The notes beneath the pieces are model-generated. The model searched no databases, was not told the DNA's origin, and saw nothing but the letters and a program-made list of their open reading frames with translations. Positions 50,001 to 61,101 of a stretch of DNA of 64,000 bases are shown here, piece by piece. The DNA is from Alnus glutinosa. Lineage: Eukaryota > Streptophyta > Magnoliopsida > Fagales > Betulaceae. Positions within the stretch are counted from its first letter, which is position 1. Each line of letters begins with the position of its first letter. The stretch spans positions 23,959,628 through 24,023,627 of the forward strand of contig NC_084897.1 of NCBI RefSeq assembly GCF_958979055.1. Reading direction: 5' to 3'. The position numbers were made by a program, and so were the translations under genes.

Positions 50001-51758
50001 GAGTTTTTAACGGTGCCAACAAGGCTATGATCCTTGAGTGATTTTTGATTGGTTGAATTTGGATGGATTGAAAAGCACACGAGAACAAAGATGGAAATGA
50101 CCTATTCTGAACTACCAATCCATTATGTGCTGTGGAAAGTGTAGTCTATCATAGGCGACAATGGAATTTCTGATGTACTGACTTCTAAAATTGCTTCAGT
50201 TGATTGTCTTTTGTTTGGTTGATTCCACCACTTTTATTTTTCTTTCCTTATTTTTTTTGCCTAATACCAGCATGTTTGAATGAGTTTTTTTGTTATTCAG
50301 GTTTGACGTATCTTCACACAAATGCCAAGCGATGCATAATACATAGGGATGTGAAATCAAGCAATATACTTTTGGATCATAGCATGTGCGCTAAGGTTGC
50401 AGACTTTGGTTTCTCAAAATATGCTCCTCAAGAAGGAGACTGTGTTTCTTTGGAAGTGAGAGGGACAGCTGGTTACCTAGATCCAGAGTAAGTCTCAATG
50501 TTTCTTAGGCTTGTTCTGATTTGAAGTATTCAAATGTCACTCTCTTCAGTCACTTTTAGCAACAGATTTGGTTTTACTTAGTTCGTGGCCATCAATCACT
50601 TAGTCTTCTTCATAAATTTATGCATAGAGAGGATTTTTTTTAGAATCTTAAGTAGATTGTAACTGCCCAATGTTGAGTGCACTTGTAAAGTGTCCTACAT
50701 TGTTAAAATGTAAGAAGAGTGAATGGTTTATATAGCATTGTTGAGCCCAAACCCATAGGCTTAAGCTTTTGGGTTGTGTGGTGCCTCCACATGCTATATA
50801 AACCGTGTTGGCCCCCAACACCCAAGAAGAATCCAACGTTTTTCCATCTAACTTGAAGTTGGTCCATATAAGTATGAGAGACTGCAACTATAGCCATAGG
50901 AAATTTAACCATGGTCGTGTTTTTAATCAATCATTCAGGTACTATTCGACGCAGCAGTTATCTGATAAAAGTGATGTCTACAGCTTTGGTGTGGTTTTAC
51001 TTGAAATTGTAACTGGTCGGGAGCCTCTCAACATACATAGACCACGCAATGAATGGAGCTTGGTTGAATGGGTACGGTCCAATTTCATGTTCTCTAGCTT
51101 CTAAGAATTTGATATTATAATGCTGCTCTTTTAGGTGTCACATGAATCAATGACATATGATGTGTTAAATTACTAGTTATCCTAAAAGTTCAAGCAAATA
51201 AGAAATAATGAATTTAATCATTTAATTAATATTTTATTCTCGTGACGTGTGGGCTCAAACTCTTTCTCAATAGTAAAGCCCAACACATGGAACAACATTT
51301 ACCTAATGATCAGTAAATGCATAGAGTTTCTACTACACATTTAACCCCCAAGATCCAAAATATCCTAATGAAGACTAAATTTAATAGTGGAACAACTTTG
51401 CATGCAGGCCAAAGCCTATATAAGAGATTCACAGATTGATGAAATGGTGGATCCTAGCATTAGGGGTGGGTACCATGCAGAGGCAATGTGGAGAGTAGTG
51501 GAGGTGGCATCGACATGCATTGAGTCTGATGCTGCTTCTCGACCATTCATGATTGACATACTCCGGGAGCTAGACGAAGCTTTGATTATAGAAACCAATG
51601 CATCTGAATACATGAGGTCCATAGACAGTTTGGGAACTTCCTCTAATCGCTTCTCTATCGTCATGGAAAAAAGGATTGTTCTACCACCCATTTCATCATC
51701 TCCATCAGAGCCATCGCCTATTCTGCCACAAGGCCCGTCTCCTCCACAGCCAAGATAG
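43869..51758 (+). CDS. SYMRK: Symbiosis receptor-like kinase SYMRK (DMI2/NORK)
   Basis: Fifteen exons: 43869-43962, 44981-45512, 46506-47002, 47155-47305, 47392-47463, 47582-47650, 47961-48032, 48105-48173, 48263-48438, 48903-49129, 49220-49346, 49424-49492, 50301-50487, 50939-51071 and 51408-51758. They give 941 residues. All introns are GT-AG except intron 12, which is GC-AG. Order: signal peptide (1-30), malectin-like domain (about 35-390), GDPC motif in [11 protein letters not shown], three LRRs, one membrane helix ([20 protein letters not shown]), then a Ser/Thr kinase with [27 protein letters not shown] and GYLDPE, ending PPQPR. This is the long SYMRK form of eurosids that also supports nodulation where it occurs. 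It acts at the plasma membrane upstream of calcium spiking in mycorrhizal and root-nodule signalling. All catalytic residues are present. Confidence 0.97.
45951..46143. mobile_element. MITE in SYMRK intron 2
   Basis: Terminal repeats of about 70 bp, imperfect: the left starts AGTAATATTATTTAGTAGAC and the right is its approximate reverse complement, ending ACTAAATAGTATTCATC. The direct repeat TATTTTATAG flanks it at 45941-45950 and 46144-46153. A 10-bp duplication fits a Mutator-like element best. An internal T run occurs at about 46027-46054. Confidence 0.65.
49491..49500 (+). other. Non-canonical GC donor of SYMRK intron 12
   Basis: Exon 12 ends at 49492 within AGAG, followed by gcaagt. The acceptor is ttcag before 50301. 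The joined codon gives AARG-LTYLH, exactly the kinase sequence expected. No GT donor nearby would keep the frame. AG/gcaagt is the usual strong context of functional GC-AG introns. Confidence 0.85.
50725..50804. repeat. Nested palindrome in SYMRK intron 13
   Basis: GGTTTATATAGCAT (50725-50738) and its exact reverse complement (50791-50804) enclose a second near-palindrome, CCCATAGGCTTAAGCTTTTGGG (about 50750-50771). The surroundings (CCAACACCCAAG just after) look like a transposon fragment. Confidence 0.7.
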
Positions 51759-52500
51759 TAAAATGGGTGAAATGTGATGTTTCATCAATATGTGAAAGAT
51801 GGAACTTCTGTTTTCTTCTTTCTTTTTTTCAGTTAGGAATTGATATGTGAATGATAATGGTTCTAGGCACATAGTACGCTAAAGATAAAAGAGAAAATGG
51901 GTTTAATCCCCCCCCCACTACTCTTCTTGAGATTATGTATCTTGCTGTTTATTCAATTTTATTTAGGTTATAAAATTCCAGGCATTCAATTTGTGCCAAA
52001 ATGATATTGAATGATATACTATGGGCAATGAGTTGCATCATTTTCAGAATAAATTGCCAAAATCAAATGTGCTGCTCATCTTGGAAGTTGAGAAAAGATC
52101 AACTTGGAGAGCCAAACTATTCATGCAACAGCAGGCTACCTAAAACAGGACCTTGAACAGGATCTGTTCCATAGGCTTGTGCCTCTGTATCCTTGATCAC
52201 TAAGGAGACAGGAACCTAAGTCTGGAGGATGAATGAAAAATAAAAATAAATCAATTAATTAATTTAAAAATGGGGAGGCTAGCTAAAATATCTCCTTGAG
52301 CTGACTCAACTTAGTACAATCTGTATAAGCACCTTGAGAGTGAATAAATATGGGATCCACAATCTGCTAGCAACTTAGTACAACTTAAGACCATATAGGA
52401 TGTACCCATAAATACGTTTTAGGCTGCCCAACCACCTACTCGCCACCCTGGCAAGTGGGTAATTTGAGAAGCAAATTACTAGAGATCCTTATCTAAATTA
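51759..52500. other. SYMRK 3' region, no gene
   Basis: Probable 3' UTR followed by non-coding DNA. No coding exon seen. Confidence 0.5.
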
Positions 52501-54062
52501 TAGATATACATTGTCAGTGCTTGACCCAACAAATGATTAAATAATATATGTCAATTCCTTAGCATTATTATTTGTTTGATTTTGTGTTGTTTTATTGTTT
52601 TCAGGTTTTAAATAAAGATGCAATTAATTCCATTGATTTTGGGCTTAAAGCACACTTTGAGAAGACCTAGAAGATATGTTTAAGCTTAACCAATCATAAT
52701 AGAAGACCTATATGATATGGTTAAGTTTAATCAAATCAATGGAATGATTAAATCGGAATTTCTCCAATAATAGTCAAAATTGGATTGGATTTCAATTTGG
52801 ATTCTGCACACGTCTCAGCGTTTTAATCACAACTTTATGCTCAAGTTTGGTATTGCAATGAAATTGGTGGCGTTGGAAAGATAATAAAAAATGAAACAAA
52901 TATGTTAGAAATAACATTTTCCTAATTCAGACGCTTACTATGCTAAAATCGTCCCGCAATAAAAGACCGCAAATCTGGACGAATTTTGGAATCATTTTCC
53001 TACTTGGATTGAATTTTCAATATCCTACTTAGACTAAGAGACTAAGTTCCGATTTTTCTTGGATTCCTAGGGCTTTTAGGCCTCTCCTAATCTCTATAAA
53101 TAGACCCATAAGCTTCAAGAGAAGGTGTACTTAGCTTAAGACAAAAAATTCTTCTTGGAGACTTGACAAGTTGAAGAGGAGAAGAACATGGCAGGAGGCC
53201 ATCCCAGCACCATGATGAGCGGCTAAATTCATAATAGGGTGTTGATGTAGCCCTTTTCAAGTAACAATGGTTTAATTGTATTTTAATTTGAAATTTTTTA
53301 TATGCATGATGGTTATATAACTGTGAAAACTGATCTTAATGTTTATATTCAATCATTATGAATTTCTTATCTTGTCTTAGAAAGTCTTTTATATTGATTG
53401 AACTCAATACTTCATATTTTCTGAGATTATGTGAATAATTGTTATACAACAGTTTTAATTGACATATGATCAAGATGGTTAGATAGGCCATGCCTAGGGA
53501 AGACAGATTGTACTACACCCTAGTTTAGTGTAATTTAGGTAAACAGTTCATACCAACCGAAGATGGGTTATACTATTCCATTAATTGTGTGTATCATATT
53601 AAAGACGTAGCTAATCCATACCTAGGGAAGACGGGTCGTACTACATCTTAGTGGTTAAGTGGACGGTCCGTGCCAACCGAAGATGGATTATACTTATTCT
53701 TTAAAGGTAATTTTTTGACTACTCGAGTGAGACGACCCTTATATCATGCATAGTATGAATTTCTCTTATTAATTTATGATTGACCATTGTTATGCGGTGA
53801 GTGGTGAAATCAATCCCCTATTCTTTCTCTCATCACTATTTTCTTTACATTTATGTCTTTTACTTTTATGAATTTATTTTTAGAAAACAAAAATCAAATC
53901 AAACATCTTTTAAATTAAGTTATATTTAATCTTGAAAATCTTGATAACAACACTTACGCAGTCCTTGAGGTTTGACACCCTCAATATAGCCCTATCCTAC
54001 AAGGATTCGTACTATTACGAATGATAATTTTATTATTAATATTTTTGTACACAAAACGACCA
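52500..54062 (+). repeat. Probable LTR-retroelement remnant, non-coding
   Basis: The body has an LTR-like layout: a long AT-rich segment with GGTGGCGTTGGAAAG near 52867, a TATA box CTCTATAAATAGAC near 53091, then leader-like sequence. It includes two tandem units of about 115-130 bp (about 53487-53583 and 53609-53703), each with CCTAGGGAAGAC, a CGTACTACA-type block and GCCAACCGAAGATGG. It ends with TTGAGGTTTGACACCCTCAA and ACAAGGATTCGTACTATTACG, phrases typical of leaders in plant gypsy elements. No coding domain or second LTR found. Confidence 0.4.
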
Positions 54063-54070
54063 CATCAGAG

Positions 54071-54833
54071 TAGGGCTGAGCATGGGGCAGGGGGGGGAGG
54101 CGGGGATGCCCCTTTTTTGGCACCGCCCCGCACCCCTGCGGGTTGCGAAAATCGCACCCGCAAACGGCACAAAATGGGGAGAACCCGTGCGGTGCGGGGT
54201 GGGGGTGATGCGAGGTGGGGGGTGCGGGTTATGCGGGGATATGCAGGTTTAATACCTAGATCTAGAAAAATGAGAAACCAAACCAAAGCTAGATTTTCTC
54301 AGGAACCAAACAAGAAAATCAGATTCAAACAATATCGGATTCAAACAAAATCAAATTCAAACAAGAAAATCACAAACAAATCACAACAACCAGACTCAAA
54401 CAAATCACAAAAAAGGGATGAGAGGCCACTGACCTCAAGATCGGCGACTCGGCGAGGCCTCTTGAAGCGAGCGTCGACGATCTTCCCACCGTTCCCGGTC
54501 TCCTCGCCAACCCTGACGTTCCCACCGTTCATGACGTTCCCACAGAACCGGTGACTCGGCAAGGCCTATCGACTTCCATAATTCCATTGGAGCAGACGCA
54601 GCACGACGGAAATCGTGAAGAAGAAGAAGAAGAGGGGAAGGGGTGCGGCGCTAGGGATTAGGAAGAAAATAAAGGAAAAAATGGGAAAAAGAGGGGGGGG
54701 GGGGGGGCGCGGGGCACTGCTAGGGTTAGTAGGATATTTTTTTTTATTTTTTTTTATTTTTAACTGTGCGGGGTGGGTATTGTGCGGGGCGGGGCGGGTT
54801 GGGGCGGGGGATGCGGGTATTTGATCAGCCCTA
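54071..54833. mobile_element. GC-rich hAT-like non-autonomous transposon
   Basis: Terminal inverted repeats TAGGGCTGAGCA and TGATCAGCCCTA flank about 760 bp. The 8-bp target duplications CATCAGAG (54063-54070) and CATCAAAG (54834-54841) match at 7 of 8 positions, as expected for hAT. Both arms are extremely GC-rich (GGGGCGGGG, GCGGGTATGCGGGG types) around an AT-rich centre with repeats of CAAACAAAATCA. Open frames inside are low-complexity and not credible genes. Confidence 0.75.
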
Positions 54834-54841
54834 CATCAAAG

Positions 54842-55472
54842 GGTACACAAATTCTACAGAATCTAAAGATATTGTGAACCAAAATGGTAACTTGGCACTT
54901 GGCACTTTGTTGGATTAAAGGATCGAGTCTATAATGGAAATCAATGTCCCTTTTTTGGCTCTTTAATCAAATGGTCATATGCTAGTTGTTAGATTATTCG
55001 GTGAACGTAACCCTTCCCCTTCCCAAACACTCTCCTGCCATGATGGGTTGAACTAAAATCCTCCCAAATGGTCATATTCATATTCATGTATGTGCATATG
55101 CATACATGGATGTACAAGATAGGAGGAAACTCTTCCAAGCAAATGAGTGAACAGATTCAGTAACCAAGGGTCATCCACAACTGTTTATTGAGCTGGTGGA
55201 TGAGGTTAGGCATCATATGCTCCACAGAGAAAATACCCTCTAAGAAATTAAAAGCAATCCCCAAAATTGTGACAAGTTGAAATTACAATTTGCATTATCC
55301 ATGACCATTAACGAGAGTGTTTTGTGAAGGAAGAGTTTTATCCCTTAACTAGATGGCCTTGTTTACAAAAATGATGCAGAAATATAGGCTTTTCAGAAAC
55401 TTGTCATCATGAAGGTTGTTAGTAAACTTTAATTAGATGAATCAGATTAATCAATAATCTGCATGCGTTAAC
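54842..55472. other. Intergenic, no gene seen
   Basis: Non-coding DNA between the hAT-like element and the LINE target duplication. Confidence 0.5.
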
Positions 55473-55488
55473 CTTGATGGCTCGTCAT

Positions 55489-55991
55489 CTGTTTTTTCAC
55501 TGCAGATTCAGTAAAAGACTGGCAGGAACTCTTGAGAAGGCATATGGACATACGGTGGCTGATCCTCTTGTTGCTTGGAATGATATCATGTTGCTGAGAG
55601 TAGTACCATGGAAAAAGAAGAGCCTTCAAGCTGTTATGTGCAAACTATGTTGGGGAGCTGCTGTTTATCACTTGTGGAGACAGAGAAATGACATTAGGCA
55701 TGGTAAGGCCCCTAAAACTGAGGAGAAACTTCTGCTAGATGTGGTGTGGGATGTAAAGTATAGAATAAGGAGTAAGGGGACTTATAAGAAGAGTGATTTG
55801 AATGTAAAAATTTGTACAAACTGGGGCTTGACCCTTGATATTTTGTACTGAGTTTTGTTTTTTTGTTTTTATGTTATGGTAGTGGGTTTAAGTGTAAAGG
55901 GCAGTAGTGAGGTTGTGTAAGCAGAGGTGGTAGTGTTTGTTTTGTATCTTTGTTTTGTGTAATGAAATTTTAACTCATCCAACAAAAGAAA
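55489..55991 (+). mobile_element. 5'-truncated LINE with target duplication
   Basis: An open frame to 55851 encodes the zinc-binding tail of a plant L1-type reverse transcriptase: HLFFHCRFSKRL, then WNDIMLLRVVPWKKKSLQAV, LCWGAAVYHLWRQRNDIRHG and CTNWGLTLDILY. About 140 bp of 3' UTR and a short A-rich tail follow. The 16-bp duplications CTTGATGGCTCGTCAT (55473-55488) and CTTGATGGCTCATAAT (55992-56007) match at 14 of 16 positions. The 5' truncation with target duplication is typical of LINE insertion. Confidence 0.8.
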
Positions 55992-56007
55992 CTTGATGGC
56001 TCATAAT

Positions 56008-57532
56008 CAAAGGCATTCCAAACCAAGTTCAAGGGGCCCTTAAATCTAAGTCAGAAGTAGATCAAATTAGCTATAGCTTCCCATACAAGAAAATTCCAAT
56101 ACTTCTAGCAACCAAATGATCCATGAACAAAAGGTGAGACACAATAAGCCCACACAACCAATACAGTTTAGATGACAAGGTTAGGGGTTTGCAAAAAACC
56201 ACACCCTCAACTTCCGACCCAGGCGGGTGGCTTCAGACCAGAGTCGGGCTTGAAGCCTTTACCCATTTCTAACAAAAGTCAGGTCAGAAGTTGGAAATGA
56301 CAAAAAAATCCTGATTTATTTGACTCGAACTGACTATTAAATATGATTAAAAAAATTACAGAAATGGCGTCGTTTTGTACGTAAGTTTTGAAATCAGATA
56401 TTTTCTAAGACTAAATGGCGTTGTTTTGGTGGGGCTATATATTCATCTCATTCTCATAACCCAAAACCTTAACCCACAGCCCCCCAACTCAGTCTCCCTT
56501 TCAAATCTTCAGTTCTCATCAGCCAACACCCTTCAACATCTCCTTCTCCATCTAGGCATCTCCATTGCCATTCACCCCTCACCATATCCGTTCTCCACCG
56601 CCATTCACCCCTCACCTTTGTAGGTTCCAGAAATCTTCGTCTTCAAAGACGAAGAACGAAGAACATATCTTCATCTTCGAAAAAGCCCACTGGACAGATG
56701 GTTTCTGACACTTCCGACTCCGGCGGAGGCGGAAAGTAGAAAAGTTGTTTAAGAGTCTGATAGAACCGTTGCACAACCCTAGAGAAGGTGGCACTAATTA
56801 CAGACGAGGAGAGAATAAAATTGGCTATATCAAAAGGAATGCCAACTGCCACTTATTACCATTCCTAACTGTGCAAATGTCAGAAGAACCGGGCATATGA
56901 TGAATTACTTCTAAAAAAGCAGTCAGTGGAAAAGCAAGTTTCATGACAAATAAGAGAACATGGCTGATAACTGCAACAGTATATTGCCTTTTCTTTATCT
57001 TCTTCTTCTTCTTTCTTTCTTTCTTTCTTTTTATTTTTTTATTTTTTTATTTTTTTATTGATAGGTTACAAACGAACCATTAGATTTTGAACCTGCAATC
57101 TCACTTTCCATCCTATTCTTATAAGGGGAGGAGGTGTTATTCGAATTAGAACTTGGTGGCACAATGCCTCAATGAATTGACTTACATAGCAATCTATTGT
57201 GCTATCAACATTTATCCACAACGCCACTGAATATCTTAGTGATCTCAGGACAAATTTGTTCCATTGGCAGATTCTAAAAATGGCTTGAAGATCCTAAACA
57301 TATAGTATACTCTATTCAAAGTCTATATATATATATATATGCACAAAGCAGCTAGACCACAAGCACAAAATTCATACTACCTGAATCACAGATCATGTTA
57401 TATAACCACGAAAACAGCCGAATACATTAGTTTCAAACGGTGACACAAAGTAAGAAATCTGTCCACATTCACAACACAAACAAGATTATGCTTACAGAGA
57501 AGCCGTATTGCAACAACAACATGTTCCGAACA
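56008..57532. other. Intergenic, no gene assigned
   Basis: No recognised coding exon. Near 56395-56620 a TATA-like GGGGCTATATATTC precedes a C-rich segment where CCATTCACCCCTCACC occurs twice, which resembles a promoter and leader, but no gene follows. TTC/TTTC-rich simple repeats lie at about 57000-57055. The part nearest 57532 is probably BRK1 3' UTR. Confidence 0.4.
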
Positions 57533-58038
57533 TCATGTGGCGAAAAGAGACGGGTTGGCCGTCGCAGTACCCACTTGGACTTCAAGGAGTTCTAGACGCC
57601 GCTCGAGCGTGTCAAGCTTCTCATTCAATGACGCCAATTTGCTCTTCGTTGTAGCCTCTGAAACAACAAAAGAAGCATACTATGTGAAAATTGTATGACA
57701 CCACGAACCCACCCAAAAGCTGAAACTTTGGTTAGAGTAAAAGTTACAAAATGGGTGGTGGGCATTCATAACATGGTGATGGGGTTATAATTTCCATATA
57801 TTGATGCAATTAAATCACACCCAATTCAGTAAAGAAAGAAAAGAAGCATTTACTACGAGCTGTTACGACTCAGGAAAGGTAGAGGGAGAGAACAGAAATG
57901 GGTACCGAATTGGACAAGGAAATCGAAGAGGCGGCGAACATTGAGGGAAATGTGAGAGATGAACTCTCGGTTCTCCCAATCCGCTTGCACCGCTATCCCG
58001 ACGTTCACTGCGTTTGTGATCCCTCCCGCCCTTGCCAT
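57533..58038 (-). CDS. BRK1: BRICK1, SCAR/WAVE complex subunit
   Basis: Two exons on the minus strand, 58038-57906 and 57657-57533, join in phase across a GT-AG intron to give 85 residues, the exact usual length of plant BRICK1 (HSPC300). The start MARAGGITNAVNVGIAVQAD is the family N-terminus; an in-frame ATG seven codons upstream would add residues not seen in the family. The C-terminal part is a coiled coil (KLASLNEKLDTLERRLELLE) ending NPSLFAT. BRK1 is the smallest subunit of the SCAR/WAVE complex, which activates ARP2/3 to nucleate actin at the cell cortex. It shapes epidermal cells and trichomes and stabilises SCAR proteins. Its Arabidopsis gene At2g22640 lies beside GRDP1, consistent with the gene order here. 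Confidence 0.96.
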
Positions 58039-58780
58039 TCGTTTTTGGCTCTTCTTCACTGGGAGAGAGTTGTTGCTATGGATTGGCTAATGGGTCCGAG
58101 ATCTAGCAGAGGAAAGTGAATGGCATTCAATTTCAAAGGAGAAAATGCAATTATACAAGCAAGAGAATATCTGGGGCGGTAGATATATGTATGTTTCTGC
58201 GGTTGGGTTGTTACTTGTTAGTTTGACTTGCTTTTCCTTGATACATCTTCTAAGCCAAGCAGTCATAATTAGCATTCTCACCACTAGTTAGGCAGCCTTG
58301 CCCTTTAATTTTTTTTTAGTTATATAACACCCTAAAAAAATAAAAATAAAAAATAAAAGAAGAGATAGAGAGAGAGTTATATATACTCACCTCCCTACCC
58401 CTCTCCCTTTTTTTTTTCTTTGTTCTTTTTTTTTTTTTTTTGCCATGTGTCAAGTTGAGGTGGCATTTTTGTAAACGTAGAGCTATCTTATTGGGTCTAA
58501 CAGGACTTTTCGCCTATGTGTCACAATTTCCATTAGAGGAGTGATTTGATAACAGAGCATATGCTAAGGAGTAATTTCGTCAATTTTATGCTGAGGAGTG
58601 ATTTGGTCAATTTTAAACTTTTTTTTATATTAAAATAATGTTAAGGAAACCATTTTTGCTTCCCTAGATCTGAGATACAATTTTTGGTTCTCTTAATGTT
58701 TCCTTAGTTTAGGGAACAACAAAGAAATCTTATTCAAGATTTTTTTTAGGAGTTTTCCTTACATCTAGCTAAGCTGGGCC
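58039..58780. other. BRK1 upstream region, no other gene
   Basis: Non-coding. Holds the minus-strand BRK1 promoter, an A-rich and GA-rich stretch (58330-58376) and T runs near 58409-58441. Confidence 0.45.
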
Positions 58781-58790
58781 ATAGGGATGT

Positions 58791-59448
58791 AAATAAACCA
58801 GTACGTCCGATAACTCACTCAATACCCACCCGATTAAACTCGAGCTCGACACTGTACAAACCCGCTTGTTACTGTAGAAACTTGCTCAATTAGTGAGTGA
58901 TACATACCCGATTCATTCGACAAAACTCGATAGGGGCTCACGAGCCTAACTCGTTTAAAACTCGACCTAACCTGCTCACCCGACTTGATAGGATTATACG
59001 ATCATATAATAATGTAATATTGTGCCATATGACATGTAATCACTTTATTATATGTTATAAGTATCATCATTAGATATTTAACAATTATTACATCATTTAT
59101 TTATTATTGTAAGTTATATAGTTTATTTAACATACAATATAAATATATATTGTTTATATATTATACAATGTAATATTAATTTTTAAATGAGCTCACCTAT
59201 TTTTTTTGTATGTTAAATAAACCATATAACTTACAATCAACTCAGATGAATTGAATTTAATTTTTTAAATTCATCATGAGTTCGAGCTCGACTCGAGCTT
59301 ATTTAGCTGACTTGAACTAAATTTTTAAAACTCGCCATGAGCTCGAACTCGGATCGAGCTCGTGATGAATGAGCCCGAGATCAACTCGGGCTCTTGATGA
59401 ATGAGCTCGAATTCGTGACGAATGAGCTCGACTCGTTTACAACCCTTG
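58791..59448. mobile_element. Non-autonomous DNA transposon with CTCGA-rich arms
   Basis: The left end reads AGGGATGTAAATAAACCAG. The right end, in reverse complement, reads AAGGGTTGTAAACGAGTCGA. Both arms are rich in CTCGAGCTCG, GAGCTCGA and similar motifs around an AT-rich centre. This is the plan of a common class of plant hAT-like elements. I could not confirm a target duplication, so the copy may be old. Confidence 0.5.
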
Positions 59449-59459
59449 ATCTAGGGAAG

Positions 59460-60311
59460 GGAATGTGATTTAGGAAAACTGTTGCTAGTGTTTTTATTCA
59501 AATAAACTTCATAATAGTTTTCCTTATCATTTCCTTATACCATTTAAATATTATTTAAATTAAATTATAGTAAAAAGAGAGAACAAAGATAAACTATTTA
59601 AATATTGTTTCAAACAAATGCGAGAGGAAATAATGTTTTTATATTAAAATAATGTTAATTTAATTATTTTTTATTCCTTAAATTTATAAGGTACAACTTT
59701 TGGTTTCATTAATTTAAGGAACAACAAGAGAATATGTTTCAATGAATTTTCCCTACATTTAGAGAATGAAATGAGTTTTAAAAAAGCTGTTGGTGCTCCT
59801 TTAGAGAGTGACTTGATAAAAATGATATACAATTAAACATCATAGATGTCTACCATAATTTTTCAAAATAAAATAAGAAAAACATGTAACCCAAAGTTCA
59901 AGTTCTTGAAATATTTGTGGCTCTTATTGCGCCTCTAGATTGCACTATTCATTGTGTACCAAACCGCCTTAACTGGCGACCACTTTTCTTGGTCTTTATA
60001 CTAAGAATATATAGGGCCGCGTCATTTATTTAATGCATTCCCTTTTAATTTATGTTAACCATCACTGATAAGATTAATTCAAGGCTCTTTGTTAGATTGT
60101 TCAGCCCAATGTTTTTATTTGTTATAATTTCTTGTTAATGTACTTCTAAATAATAATAAAAAAAAACTTGAAATATTTGTTGTTTCTTTTTTGGGCTTGA
60201 GATTTTGTCGAGTACTTTCTTTTAAAAAATAATTTCGTGACAAATATCCTTAGATCTTAATTGTCATTTCAATTCAATGATCTTATTGAGGCATAATAAA
60301 TTTAAAGAGAT
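59460..60311. other. Intergenic, AT-rich, no gene seen
   Basis: Several short phrases recall sequence near 58.5-58.8 kb (for example TATTAAAATAATGTTAA), suggesting old repeats, but no exon or clear element boundary. Confidence 0.4.
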
Positions 60312-60483
60312 ATGATTCTCCACCACCTAAATATACAACTTTTCACCACCTTGTCTATGTAACAAGGTGGTCCCCTACTAACTTTAGAGATTTTTTATTT
60401 TTAAAAAATAAAATAAAGTATGGACCATCTTGTCACATAGACAAAGTGGTAAAAAATTGTATATTTAAGTGGTGAAGAATCAT
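60312..60483. mobile_element. Fold-back MITE, copy 1
   Basis: Nearly the whole 172 bp is an inverted repeat. ATGATTCTCCACCACCTAAA opens it and its approximate reverse complement closes it. CACCACCTTGTCTATGTAAC pairs with TGTCACATAGACAAAGTGGT. The centre is a short A/T loop. A sister copy lies 23 bp downstream. Confidence 0.75.
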
Positions 60484-60506
60484 TTCTCAAATTTAAAACA
60501 AAAATA

Positions 60507-60680
60507 ATGATTCAATGCCACCCAAATATACAACTTTTCACCACCTTGCCTATGTGGCAAGGTGGTCACTCACTACTTTTTGAGTTTTTTTATTTTTTAA
60601 AAATAAATTAAGGTGGGAGACCACCTTGCCACATAGATAAGGTGGTGAAAAAGTTGTATATTTAGATGGTAGTGAATCAT
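60507..60680. mobile_element. Fold-back MITE, copy 2
   Basis: About 174 bp of the same family as the preceding copy and in the same layout. ATACAACTTTTCACCACCTT pairs with AAGGTGGTGAAAAAGTTGTA, so its stem is better preserved than in copy 1. Confidence 0.8.
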
Positions 60681-61101
60681 TACTCTTAAAACAATAAGAT
60701 ATTTTAACGTATCTTAAGATGACAATATAAATTATTTGATTGAAAGGAAATTATTTACATTTTAAAAATAATTTTACCACAATTTAAAGGATTTTAATAC
60801 ATTAGTCATATTAATAGTAGTAGTAGTCATTAATTGTCTAAGTGACAGTGTCCCTTAAAAAATAACATTCACCAAAAAAAAAAAAAAAAAAAGTGACTAT
60901 GGTACGACATAAATAATAAGAAATAATCCCCAAAATGTAACAAAAAAATAAAAACGAAAATGAAAAACCCATGATATTTAACAAAGAGAACTGAATAGAC
61001 AAATCATTTTGGCATTAATTGTATAAAATTACTTGTAAGTGCTTTTACAACCAAGAGAAATTTCATTTGGGTTGGAGCATATCCTTTATGATAATGGATG
61101 C
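60681..61101. other. Non-coding, probable oligopeptidase 3' UTR
   Basis: No coding sequence. The part next to 61101 should be the 3' UTR of the minus-strand gene. Confidence 0.4.

Noticed and set aside
54021..54554. 177-codon open frame in the GC-rich element
   Set aside because: Composition-driven, spans the transposon end and shows no domain.
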